From Euwallacea fornicatus (lineage: Eukaryota > Arthropoda > Insecta > Coleoptera > Curculionidae): a stretch of 64,000 nt of DNA. The DNA lies in the NCBI RefSeq assembly GCF_040115645.1, contig NC_089542.1, forward strand, positions 2,728,001 through 2,792,000. The letters run 5' to 3'. Numbering within the stretch: the stretch's first letter is position 1; every line of letters starts with the position of its first letter. A program made the position numbers and the translations under genes. Of this stretch, positions 49,458 through 61,700 are shown piece after piece. The notes beneath the pieces are model-generated. The model was not told the DNA's origin. It ran no database searches and saw nothing but the letters and a program-made list of their open reading frames with translations.

Positions 49458-52400
49458 ATTTTTATACTAATAATTTAGAAATTGGTTTTACTAGATAACA
49501 TATGTGGGTTATCCAACAAAACAACGCTCTACAATTTAGAACTACTAGAATTTTATGCGTTATGTGAAGTTGAAGATGTGGAACATGAAATTCTATCAAT
49601 CTGTTCAATTAATTTAGCTATCGTTTTTCGTTTTAGAGTCTTTTCTATATCTCGATAAAATATTTTTCCAATAATCCTTTTCTTGCTTGAGAATTTTCTG
49701 CACGTTCATATTGATTAGATTGATTTCGACAGATGTCGGTCTGAGGACCTAAGAGATTAGTGTCACCTTTATATCAATATTTATATCTAATAAATTGACC
49801 GTCAGGAAACACATACAAATTTTACATTCTGCATGACTATATTTGCCGACGGGCACCTTCATTTTGATTGCCTTTTGAAATCTCTTGGAACGTTTGTGAT
49901 TTTATAAAGTTTAATTATTTCATTTATACCAATAATAGGATACGGGATGAGTTTGGATTTTTTCGTAATTATCCTACTTCTAACGAATCTTTGATTTCCA
50001 TAATGAAAAGTATGTAAATAGAATAAAGATGAGGGAAAACTTACATATACCGCCATCAATCTCTAAACTTGAAACAATCTCTCTTAATTATAATCAGAAC
50101 ACAAAGCATGCTACCACTCTCATTAATTAAATTTCCTCTATATTTACATTATAATTACGGAATTTTCCTCTATACTACAACATTGACAAAATTGGATATT
50201 CTAAAGCCGAATCTAAACGAGCCGCGTCACGATCTGGGAAAAGGACACATATATCCAGTTGGAAAAGTTCCCTTTTTATTTACTAAATTCGGCATTATTC
50301 CCGGCTTTCTAGGAAGTTTGTTTCCAGAAATTACATTATTCGACGCGCAATTATGTTCGAATTGAGTTTCCTTGTAGCGCAAGTTCACCTATTGAGAAAG
50401 GAGTTTATCTCTTAAACCTTCTTGCTGTGTTTTTCAGTTGGAAAACCGGACAAATAACTCAGAAATAAGTTTACCTGTGTGAGGAATTATAACTAACTAG
50501 GGGAGGTTATTGGATTAAGTCTAGGGAAAATTTAACTTGCAGAGCTTTAGAAAATTAAATTTTGGATACTAGTTATCCTAGATAACAGTGACTCAATAAT
50601 GATACAATAGGAATATCCAGGTAGTTTTCGTGACCACTGGTAACTGTACAAGTAATTAAGTTATTCACGATGTGCCTCTTTTTCCGTTTACATATTTTAG
50701 TGACCTTAAATTTTTACAATTTTTAACCGCTCAAAACGTTTCAAAACTCGCTGCTTATTCCTGATATTACACATCTGTTTGCATTTCCATCTATGTGTCG
50801 GATTTAGCTGCTTATCCCATAAATTTTCGCATTAATTCCAATGCGCAATATCTGCTTTGCTGCTGTCTTTCTCGGCTAATCCCTTTGAGATCGTCTTTGA
50901 AGATCAGGGAGCCATAGGTGGATATAATGAAAAATGCACAAGAAATTGAAGTAAATTTGTCAACTTTGTTTAACTTGGATATTTAATCTAAACTCATCTC
51001 GTTCACCTTCAACTAACTTTTTCATAGAACAGTAGAAACTTTTTAATGCGAAATATTCATATACATTCTTAAATGTTCGTCAAAAGGTCGCAGAGTTTTG
51101 TAATACACCAGTGACGTCTTGCCTCGTAACAACACTAAGAGATTGAGGATGTTTTCAAATTTACAAATACATTCAAATTTATGTAGTCCCTTCCACATAA
51201 AACGACACTTACTTGGAAAGAACAACGGAGAGATAAAAACCAAAGTCAGTAGAACTAGTCAGACAAATGTTAAAAATATTCAGATTACAAAAGTTTATAG
51301 GGAATTTATAATTATTGGTAAAGATTTGTGAATAAATAGCAATTAGGACATTTATTCTCAAGGAACGTAAAAAGAAAGACCTCCAAATTTTACAAGGCAT
51401 CAGTGGCGTGTTGAATCTCTCACAAACCTCAATATATGGTGGCTTTAACAAAACCGATTTTGACTAAAATTTGTAATTTTTTTTAATTCCGAATAGCCAC
51501 TGCACATAAATTACGCCACTGTTCATTTATCGTTCGAGTAGAACAAGTTCAATTTTTAATGACTGAAATGTGGAATATCCACTGTGAATCCTCCAGCGAC
51601 GTATGTGATTCTGCAATTTATCGCAGCTGGACGTTCGTGGAAGCAAAATGGATTAAACAGGATAAAACGTAACCTCAACGCTTCTCAACCAAGATTCATT
51701 AATTGATGTACTATTGAAGACGACTTTCGATATTGATTTCATGTAGAGGTTGATCGGAACAAAATTTCCATATGTTCGGTAAAACGTGAAAAATTTTCCG
51801 TGAAAAAAATTCAGCAATTCAACTGCCATAGAAGAAAAAGCCAGCTACATTTTATCATTTTTATAAGCCGCATATTACTTCACATTAACTGAAATGCACA
51901 CAATCCACTGCGTATCTCCAGTGGCTTACCAGGCATAGATTTATAGAGAAATAAAAACATAGAATAATTTTTTCGATTATCAAATCTCTTTTCGAGGGAA
52001 GTGCCGCCACTGCTTTGAGTGTGCTTCATGCCGTATTGAAAATCTAGTGAAGTGGCGGATATAAATTAAGCCCTGAGAACATATGATGGCTTCAATAGCT
52101 GTTGAATTGTTCTGATATTTAATAAATTTACCCAGTATCAGGTAAATATTTAACGACATAAAAATATAATAAAATATCACTTTAAGTGAAGAATTATAAA
52201 TTTTATAACCCTATTTAAAACGAATCGTGTTACTGGCAATTTTATATTCGATTAAAATCCGAAAGCCTTTAAGTCCACAGAGCTTGAATAATGTCCAATT
52301 CCATTCAGAGGCGTAACAGTGTTTAGAGCGATACTAGCGAAGTTAATCCCGACCACAAAACTCTAACGTTTGTGTAGTAAAAGTCTGCCTTCAACATGTA

Positions 52401-53030
52401 ATCTTTCAACGGATATCTGATTAATTCAGGGCGATTGAACACAAATCCGTGTAGACTCTCTTTATAAAAAATCAATTTCTGCGTTTCCGATATTATTCCC
52501 CTCAAAGCCCATGTATCGTAGAATTTAAAACCCTCTTCTATCTGGCAATAAGAGTGTCATTTGAAACGTTCTAAAAATCATTATATACCGCCAGATCCAG
52601 TTTATCTTGTCGCCTGTTACGATGCGTACAGCAGAGTAAACTGATACTTCAGAACTGGAATTGCACCGTTTTGTGGGATAAAATCGTTTTCCTGTCCGTG
52701 GTTGAAAGACAGCTTTGAATTGATTGTCCTTTTTTCTGCAGTGATATATTTGCATTAAAATGTGACAGTTTTAAATGATTTCCCACACAAACAATAAACA
52801 GAACCGGAAATTTTAAAAAGCTGGAAGCTCTACCCTCTTTTTTTAAGGGACGAGTGAGCAGTAAAACGATGAAAGAAAGTTAGGGGATAATTAAAAGGGA
52901 GGCAAACAAAATGAATGGCAGATGTGGAACGGCTTTGCTTTGGAAAGCTTTCACTGTCCTCTTTTTTCACCTCTAATTAATTAGCTCAAACATGGATTTT
53001 GGATAAAATCTGTATTGGATACTCCTATAG
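49458..53030. other. AT-rich stretch with scattered Tc1-like end motifs
   Basis: No gene recognised. Sequences resembling Tc1-like termini occur singly: CAGTGACG at 51109, CAGTGGCG near 51401, the inverse TACGCCACTG at about 51522, and AGTGGCGGATATAAATT at about 52052. None could be paired into an element. Minus-strand frames at 52323-52505 and 52525-52755 look protein-like in composition but carry no motif and are not called as genes. Confidence 0.4.
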
Positions 53031-55775
53031 GGTTGTTCGATAATTAATGTCGGTTTTTTCTCATAGATGGCTGAAACTGTATATTTCTAGTAGCAATGAT
53101 CACATTACGTGGCTCAAGTTATTGTATGCCATTTTAAAGGTTAAGGTTTTGGACCTTTTTCAGATAAAAATTGAGCGGCATTAGTTAACAACAAACTGGT
53201 GAACAGTTAAATTGAAAATGCGTAATCAAAGTGAACTTTATCGAACATTTTCTCGCTGTACTTTCGAAAGTGCAAAGATGCAAAGTTCAGAAGAAATTTT
53301 GTGAAGTTTATGGTGAGATCTGCCTTACTGAACGCCATTGTCCGCTTTTCGTTCCGGAAATTTTAGTGTGCCACATACAGCCGCAGTCGTATAAACAGCA
53401 CACTTCCAATTTTCAGTCCAACTAAGAAATAAACACTCCTTATCTGGAATTGTTGATAAAATTTGTTTTTTTTGTGGCCAAAACATAAAATTTGTAAAAA
53501 AGGCCTCAATTTTTCCTATACATACATATTCGATTTTCTTTCACTCGAGCTATTTAGTGTGGTCAAATAAATAACACGTCTTCTGTAATTTGTTAAAACT
53601 ATAACATCAATTAAGAATTTTTTTTCTAAAAGCATGATTTTTAAGTGTTCTTATATCGGTTACTTATTATAAATTTTTTAGCGGGTAGGAATAAGCATCG
53701 TGGTATAGAAAGAAGATCTCTCATCGTTCGCTTGAAATATTAAGGTTTCAATAGTTCAAAAATTGCTGGCAATTTAAGATATCCCCGAAAACTTGTACGC
53801 AATGCCCTTTAGGCTATACGAGTGTACCAAAAGTACTGAAAACAAAATTAGAGCAACTAGAAGGCACAAAACCTCTGTAGCAATGGATAGATTGATTACC
53901 AGAAAAAGCAAGTCTGGCTCTTTTAAAATAGCTAGGCCAATTAAACAAGAATTTTTGAGTGAACACTGTGTAAATTTATTTACTAAAACTATCAGAAGAA
54001 AACTAAACGAAGTTACTCTAAGAGGATTAATAGCCAGAAAAAGGGCCCTTGTATCCAAACGAAATCTAAAGAACAGATTAGAATTTGCACACGGCCATGT
54101 GAATAAAGACATTAAATTTTGAAAAAACATTCAGTGGAGAGAAGCATCAAAGTTTAATCTGTTTGGTAACGACGAAAACACTTCGTACGACGTCCTCTAG
54201 ATCAAAGCTTAAATCCTCGATACACTATAAAACGATAAAACAGGGCGGAGGAAATGTCATGGTCTCGGGAGCTTTTTCATGGTATAGTATTGGGCCAATG
54301 TATAACGGACCGATTTGCGTACTAAGATATCCTTTCTACTATAATAGACCCTTATGCACATGAAAGTATTCCAATACCTCAAATTTGCGCACGACAATGA
54401 CCCGAAACCTTCATTAAAATTTGTCAAAAACTGGATTAAGGATAATAAGTAAATGTTTTAAATTGGCCATCAGGGAGTCCACACCTCAACCCAATAGAAA
54501 ACTTGTGAAGCCGTATAAAACGAGATCTTCAAAATAAATATCCTACAAATTTAGACGAATTGTGGAGTGACATACAAGAGGCCTGGATTAATATTCCAGA
54601 TAGTTTTTGTAGACGCTTAATAAAACCTCTGCCATCAAAATTAACTCTGGTTATATGGGATACAGGTTACCCCACCAAATACTGACCTGTATCGGTTTTA
54701 GAACATGAAAATTTGGTTTACTGTAAAATGTGCTATTTCAATGTCCTATCGAGTTTCAAAATTTTAGATTTATTATTTCTTATTGAATATGCCTTAAGTT
54801 GTTTTGTCTTAATATTTTTCGCATTACTAAAATTAATCATTAGACAGACAAAATTTTTTAAATAACTATAAATTTGAAAATGCTTTAAAATTTAATCGTG
54901 TTATTTATATGACCGCCACTGTACATATCGGTACTACCGATAACAACAAAATAAGGGCATTCATCAAAGCTAACTGGCGTATGACAACTCGAAAGATAAC
55001 AAGACGCTCCACATATCGAATTCAACCGTTTATCTACACTTACAACAACTTGTCTACGTGGAAGTTTGGGTTCCTCACGAATTGAAAGAAGTTCATCTCA
55101 CCAAAAGCATTAACATAACAGATTTTTTGCTGGATCCCAACCAAAGCGACCCATTTCTAAAAAGACTCATAACGGGTGATGAAAAATGGATCATTGAGCA
55201 AGCGATATGAGCCCGCGCAACCGGCATCCAACGCTAATATTCATTAAAAGAAGATTATGCTCTCTGTGTGGCGAGTTGACAAGGGTATAGTTTATTTTGA
55301 ACTACTTTGAAGATACCAAATTATTGATTCGCATGTCTATTATCAGATATCGAAACTGAACGGGGAAGTCAAGAAAAAACATCCTCGATTAGCCAATCGC
55401 AAAGGCGTACTGTTCCATCGTGACAACGCTAGATTTCAGATGTCTTTAATGACATGTCAAATATGAATAGAGCTAAATTGGAAATTGATCCCAGATATAG
55501 CCCTGACTAGGCACCATCAGATTTGTTTCGTTCCCTCTAAAACTATTTAAATGGTAAAACTCGCGATTCCGATCAGGCCATTAATGGTGAATTGGATCAG
55601 TTTTTTTGCTTCAAAAACCCAAAGCTTCTTTGAACACGGAATTTTGCACCGTACCGAAAGATGGCAAAGATCGTCCAACAAAATGGTCAATATATCATCA
55701 ATTATTGCTTGTTATTATTATGGATAAATTTATTTTGAAAAATTTCAAAAACCCCATTAATTTTCGATCAAGCGA
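53031..55775 (+). mobile_element. Mariner (mauritiana-type DD34D) element, dead, split by a Tc1-like insertion
   Basis: Two pieces, 53031-53377 and 54922-55775 (about 1.2 kb together, normal for mariner). The ends are inverted: TTGTTCGATAATTAATGTCGG at the left and, inverted, CTTGATCGAAAATTAATGGGG at the right. The left piece encodes the helix-turn-helix region (KKFCEVYGEICLTERHC, then FRSGNFSV in another frame). The right piece resumes with TTDNNKIRAFI, WRMTTRKI, VWVPHELKEVHLTKSINI, ITGDEKWI (first catalytic Asp), HRDNARFQ (second Asp) and YSPD-stop-APSD (third Asp). Several frameshifts and a TAG in the last motif show that it cannot encode a transposase. Confidence 0.85.
53378..54921 (+). 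mobile_element. Tc1-like element (DD34E type) nested in the mariner, dead
   Basis: It is flanked by TA on both sides (53376-53377 and 54922-54923) and inserted inside the mariner reading frame: removing it restores the order FSV-PHI-GTTDNNKI. The ends read CAGCCGCAGTCGTATAAACAGCAC and, inverted from the right, CAGTGGCGGTCATATAAATAACAC. A second copy of the left repeat (GTGGTCAAATAAATAACACG) starts at 53559, about 180 bp inside, with a weaker inner right counterpart at about 54729-54746. That is the IR/DR layout of some Tc1-like elements. The transposase relic starts about 53774 and includes RNLKNRLEFAHGHVNKDIKF; later pieces in other frames include KFNLFGNDE, GGGNVMVSGAFSWYSIGP, FAHDNDPKPS (second catalytic Asp), and the GYPTKY-like tail. 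Multiple stops and frameshifts disable it. Confidence 0.85.
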
Positions 55776-57660
55776 ATATTAAAACACAAAGAGGTTGAAA
55801 CAACATTCAGTAAGTATAACTCTTAAAATGAAATAAAATTGGTTTTTGTCTGAGATCGAAAACAACTTAAGACCGAATAGATGGAGTCATACCCTCACAA
55901 AATGCCTCTTTTACTGCCCTACTTCTCTTTATGTAAATACTCTTATTAGAACTTTCCAGAGAAAAATACTAGTCCTACTTTGCAGAGTAAAATCTAGATG
56001 GTTTCCATGGCTGAGCAAACACCTAAAAGTAAAAGGAAGTCGTTTAGTAAGATGCTAAAATACGAAATAAGTTCATGCTTCTATTGAATCACGAGATGAG
56101 AGTAAGAGGCAGATACGCGAAAAGGTATTTGAAATGGAAAATTTACTGCTTTGTATTGTAAAAGTTTTCATACGTTAGATTTGTAGGCTCAAAGTTAAGC
56201 CCCCACTGAATTTTTACCGCGATTCTTGAAAAATGATGGCCGTACATTACTGGTCTAGACGTTCTAATATTCACGTGTTTCGGGTTTTGGCTACTTCAAA
56301 CGATAAATAAGTAAAATCCAGAATTAAGTGCTATCTAGGATATTTATGGTTAGTTTTCAGCGAAAGCTTTCCTATAGTTTTAGGAAAGGTCATAAGCCAA
56401 CTAAAAAACTGCGAAAGCTGCATATAGATGAGGGAATCCTTGACCGCACATCAGAAGTTTTCTTGAAAAATAGACTTGATATAGTTATGGAAAGCTCAAT
56501 ATATTTTGCAACTTTGAAGTCGCTTATTTACAAATTTAAAATTACTTCGTTGCAATTTCCATAATTTATGACATCGATTGCATGGTTTTCATGAATTTTA
56601 AGCTTTCTGCATATATTGGAAATTGGCAATTTGCTAATTAGTCTGTAAAAAAGACTGGAATTCTCTGGAATCCGCAAACTCGTTTAAGAAATGCGGACGA
56701 TACCATGAACGAGTTCAAATTTTGTTGGACAAAACATGTTATAGAGGAAGTGATGATTAAAAAGAGCCGTATCGGACAGAATCGTGTTAGTAAAGATGGA
56801 GTTTTTGAAATGTCTGCTTCATGGAAAAGGAAAGAGCTTGAAAATTTTTGTCAACATTATTGAGAACCTACCGAAAACCAGGAAATTAGAAGTGGGATGG
56901 AGGCAGTAAAAGAACTGTAACAGTAGTTTCAAGGAGCTGTCTGAGCAAATAATGGAGGTCGATAATTCATAGAGACTGACTTTATTATAATTAGTTTTCA
57001 CCGTTCACTAAACTGTCTTAAATGGTCCCTTTCTTCACTTTTGACTGCTTATTATATCATTTTTTTCTTCATTTTTGCCCTAAAATATGTTGATTGAGGG
57101 GAAGGAATAGGAATTGTGCCGAATGGGAAAGTGAGAAAGAATTATTTTAATATTTTTGTATCTATCTCTCTGTATCTATTGATATTGTATCTTACTTACG
57201 AAATTAGGTAATTCAATCTAAAAAATTGTATATTAAATGGTTTTCATTTTTAATTCACCTATATTCTAGTAATTTTTATTCAGAATTTCAAGGGTTAAAT
57301 ATTTCTTGACCGAACATTTTTCATGGAAGAAATAAGTCTTTCCACGGAGAGACAAAAGTTTGTTTGGTGGAAACATAAACAGCGTGATTTCTGAATTTCG
57401 CCTCTCCATTGCGAACTGCCAGAGACACACTCGTATATTATCTGTGATAGGGACTGACACCAAAATGATTGAATGGAAGAACTTCATATGATTCAGTGGG
57501 CTGATTGCACGTATTGGAAATTTAATATTTACTGGAACTGAATCGCATCGACAATTGATTGATTTACTAGTTTTCAAAATAGCTTGCCCCGTGGAGTTTA
57601 GTCCCATTTCCTGCAAATAGTTGAAACAATGAACAAAAACTGGGAAACATCTTTATTCTC
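55776..57660. other. AT-rich noncoding stretch
   Basis: Nothing recognised. Frames of 70-116 codons (55846-56058, 56328-56564, 57266-57616 minus) have no motif or splice support. Confidence 0.45.
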
Positions 57661-57942
57661 ATGGAAAATAATCTTTGCCATTCTGAATCCGTTGACGAAG
57701 CATGGGCTAATTTTAAAAGGAGTTCAACAAATACGCCTGAAAGCTTTTATAAGCTCTTTCTGGAAATGTGGAAATTGGATCAATCCTGTACTTTTTTTAA
57801 CATGACTGTTAGCAAGACAGAGCTTAAAATTAAATTTAAAGTAAACTCACACGTGCAAAAGTTGGGAAGACAGTTTTTCATCATTGCAGATGTTTTGACC
57901 TCGAAGCGATTTACGGATTTTCGCTCGTATTTTTCACGGTAA
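57661..57942 (+). other. Possible single exon, unrecognised
   Basis: A 93-codon frame opens with ATG at 57661 and its end coincides with a donor-like TTTTTCACG|GTAAGC, the TAA of the donor giving the stop. The peptide (start MENNLCHSESVDEAWANFKR) is hydrophilic and cysteine-poor, with no motif that I recognise. VDEAWANFK loosely recalls the end of retrotransposon endonuclease domains. No second exon was found, so this may equally be chance. Confidence 0.2.
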
Positions 57943-58420
57943 GCAATTAACCGACTTTAAAGCTCTTGATAGCAGGGGAATAAATTAAAACCAACGGCTT
58001 AAATATCAGCCACAGCGAAGAGTTTTACATCTGGGTGTTTATTCTAGATTAATTCGGGGAATTGGATCGCATAAACCAATATGTCGTGCCAAAAGGCGTA
58101 TTTAGATTGAGCTCGCTGAACGCTCATTTAAATTGGTAAAAAGTCAACTAGAGGCTAAGTTAGACGGATTAAAGAGCAAGTTGATATCATTTTCGATAAA
58201 AATTTTCGTCGTAGAGCAATCTGAAAAAAAAAAACATCGGTTGAAATCGGCAGGATAACAAGATGAAGCTTGGATTTTAAGTCATTAAAATTCGCATGAA
58301 TTATTTCGTGTTCGTAAAAATCGACGATGATCTTTTCACGTTGAAATCGCTCGTTTCACGCTAATCGGGACCAGCAAAAGGACTAAAGACCACAGAGAAT
58401 TTACTCCGCCTTACGAAGAT
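57943..58420. other. AT-rich noncoding stretch
   Basis: Nothing recognised in this 478-bp interval before the MITE. Confidence 0.5.
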
Positions 58421-58783
58421 AAGATATCCATGTAAACAAATGCATGTCATCTGCACGTGATTCGCTGAGGCGAGAGTATGGAACAGGGCCGTAGTGAGGA
58501 TACTACTACGCTGAAAAGGTTTTTTAAACAAGTTTTTTTAGCAAATTATACTTTTCGACGATCACTAAAACTGAAGCCTAGTGCACCAAGAGGGTATAAT
58601 CAGCTAAATTATCGTCCAACTTGTAATGTTTGCTACAAACACTTTCCATTCAAAATTAAACCAGTTCAACCCTGTGAAACGTCGTCCCAATTGTGAAATG
58701 TCAGTCGTTCAGACGACGGAAACAACCTATCAGCGTCCACCAAGCCAGCGATCACGAGTTTAGATTGTTTACATGGATATTTT
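58421..58783. mobile_element. MITE copy 2 (terminal inverted repeats, about 363 bp)
   Basis: Same orientation and layout as the copy at 22677-23018. The ends are GATATCCATGTAAACAAA and TTGTTTACATGGATATTTT, inverted. The two copies share blocks along the full length but differ by many substitutions and small indels, so they inserted independently long ago. Open frames at 58478-58696 and 58693-58890 are by-products. Confidence 0.8.
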
Positions 58784-61700
58784 ACATTGGTAGAAGAGAT
58801 GGAAAGTGGAACTCGCGTCCAATAGGTTCAGGCCTTCTGGTGGAAAAAAAGCTTTTTTTTGCTATTCATTTTCCAGATGCTTCTGAGTAATAACGCATAA
58901 GGAGAAAAACACTTTAACTGATGCTACGCGTTCTGTTGTAATAAAACCTTTCAAATCTAAAAGAACTTGAAGATTTCGTGATTTCCAAATACGAATTTAG
59001 GCACTCTAAATATATCTTGAAGCCGACGAGAACGATTTCTTTCCAAAACTCATCATGTATGGAATTATTTCATACCACTACTGTAATATAAAATTTCTCG
59101 TTGGTTGGGTAGGGCCAAGCTATTAATTTAGTACGATATTCCCTAAAGAGAATAGGGAACTCGAAGCCTGTAATATAAATATGCTGGCCTGCATGCTGGT
59201 AACTGTGTGTGATGGATAACTTTTAATATGTGAAAATGAATAATGTTTTTCCGTATTAATTATTTAACTCGCACCCCCAAGATTAAGTTCACAAGTTTAA
59301 ATGAATATTCCTATTCTCCGTATTACACTTTTAGACATTAATAATGGTGTTGATGTTGCGGGAACTTTATGACTTTTACTGCATTATTTATGATTGTACA
59401 TTCGGGTAAATTATCAGACATTTTTATGGGCTTGGGTTCCAGAAATTCTTCCCTGTTAAAGATTCTTCGCTAAATATCAAAGCTTTTTGCATATAAGAGG
59501 TACCCTCATGCTACGCCCATGTACTTCATCGTTTTTTAGCCGAATGCCCTGAAAGGCAAGATTTCAGTATGCATTATTCTCAGAACATCTGGCTCTGTAT
59601 AATAGAACTTTCACCCCCTTTTCCTTGCAAGAAACAGAATTTAAGTACAACCTCGTTTCAGTAAATTGGTATAACTGCAGCATACCAATAAAAGACCCAT
59701 CTCACTATTCAACTGAATGTTACTCTCCGAAAAGATATATAATAAATTAACCGATAATTGCCTCTTAGCCGTAGTATGGCTGTATGTTAGCTCTCAACCC
59801 CAGCACTTAAGGCCTTCGTAATACTTATAAACCCTCTCTTGGTTGAATTATCGTGTTGACGTGTACTTCGTTAACCGAGCTCTTCATTTTTGCAAACCTA
59901 ATTGAGCTGTATTTTTTAACAGTGTAATAAGTGGCTTCGTAATTTGTTCCTAAGCTTGCTGTTCCAAGATCCATTACAAAGGATTTAGCTTCACTTCCTA
60001 CAAATCTTAGTACTATAATAGAGCGGGAAAGTATGTTGAAATCCCCTCTTTTCATTGTACTCACCGTGTCAGGTATATAAAAAACACAACTGTTTTAGGT
60101 CTGAAGAGGTTGGAAATATAGCTTGCACAGGTCTGTAATGATTTTTTTGTAAGTCAATAACTAGATAAGCCATATTTTTTACGGCGAATCCAATTTGGTC
60201 TCTAAAGAGTAAACGTTTTTTCAAATATTTCATATTAATATTTTTCAATGGAATATGAGCTTCACGTACATCGGTACTTCCCCTCTGCAAGGTTTCCGAC
60301 GATATTTTGAGTTCTAGAAGTAGAATCAAGAATTTTCTTTCCTCCTCGAACTCAGCAAAATGTCTTCTGAAGTTTGGTTCTAAGCATATGTTAATTTTTA
60401 ATAATAATTTTAGGAGGTTTGCGAATGGGAACAGTGACAATACCGACAGTGGCACTGCAGGGGTGCCAACAATGTGAGCTGCCATTGTATTATTTCCATT
60501 ATCGGTTAGTTAAATCTGATGAAATTTATCCAAATCAGTGCGAAAATTGCAAATGCGAATTTAAAATGGCCCCCAAGGCGATAAGATTTTCAGAGACCTG
60601 TAAATTATAGTAGTTTCCAGCAGGGTGATCGCGCACTGTTTCGTAATTACGGGCACGTAATAATTCGTGTTGAATTCAGTTTACGTGCGATTTACACAAT
60701 AATGCTCAAGCTCCATTACAATACAATCGACCTTCTGCGAAACAACAAAAGCGAATATTAATTTTTATTGAAAATTTCACTGGAAAAATATAAAACTGTT
60801 ACCCTTATCACTTGCGAAATCGTTCATTCAAAGTATTGTGCAAAGTAAATTCAGATGTTTCAGTTTTCCAATTTTTTAAAATATTTTCAAAATCCGAAAC
60901 GACGCAGTAACCATTTTTTGCAGCTATTATGAAAAACTGTTTGGAAAATTTTATTGCACAAGCATTAAAGTGAAAGCATGCATAACTAATACGGTCTCTC
61001 AAAAACATCCCAACTCATACATCAAACGACCAATGGAATGAGTTTTTTCGACAAATTTGTTAGTCCTCGCGTATTCACCAGGTTATATGAATCTCTTTTT
61101 TTTGGCATCGTTTTTTGAGTTTCCAGGAATAGATGGGCATATGGCATTGTAAAACTCGAAGCAGCAAGAATACATTTACTGACCGACATGCATCTTTCGA
61201 ATTTATAGTTTCTCCTAAAAGAACACTTCGAAGTTTGTGTGTCTGGCTCAAAACCCTATATTCAAACCTAAGACATTAAATGCTCGTTAGAGCCAACAAA
61301 GGAACTTTTTAATGGAGATATAATTATTACGTTATCCGCGTTATTGTAATTTGAATGTTGTGAAACTTGAAGTTTGGAACATTTAACCCAAATTTACAAG
61401 GATAACCCCCCTCTTTAAACCATTCTTCGGCCGCTTTCAAGCTTTTATAGGATTTGGTTTAGTGACGTCAAGTTGCGTCATAAATTCCATTAAAGTTGAG
61501 AATTTATTATTTCCGAAAGGCGTTTTTAATTTTGAAATAAAGTTCGCAAGAACAAAGGAGCTGCAGAGGGAAATTTACAGGGTGGAAAATTCAAATATTT
61601 TACTTTTTAGGATATTTTTCAACCAAATAACGGGAGCAGAGTAAGGTGTTCTTGAATAACTTACTGTTCAGCTGGGTTAAATTAATATCAGATTATTTGG

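Noticed and set aside
52323..52755. Minus-strand frames, one with VTGDK-x-NWIW reminiscent of the mariner ITGDEKWI motif
   Set aside because: The surrounding residues do not follow mariner transposase, and no other catalytic motif is found nearby.
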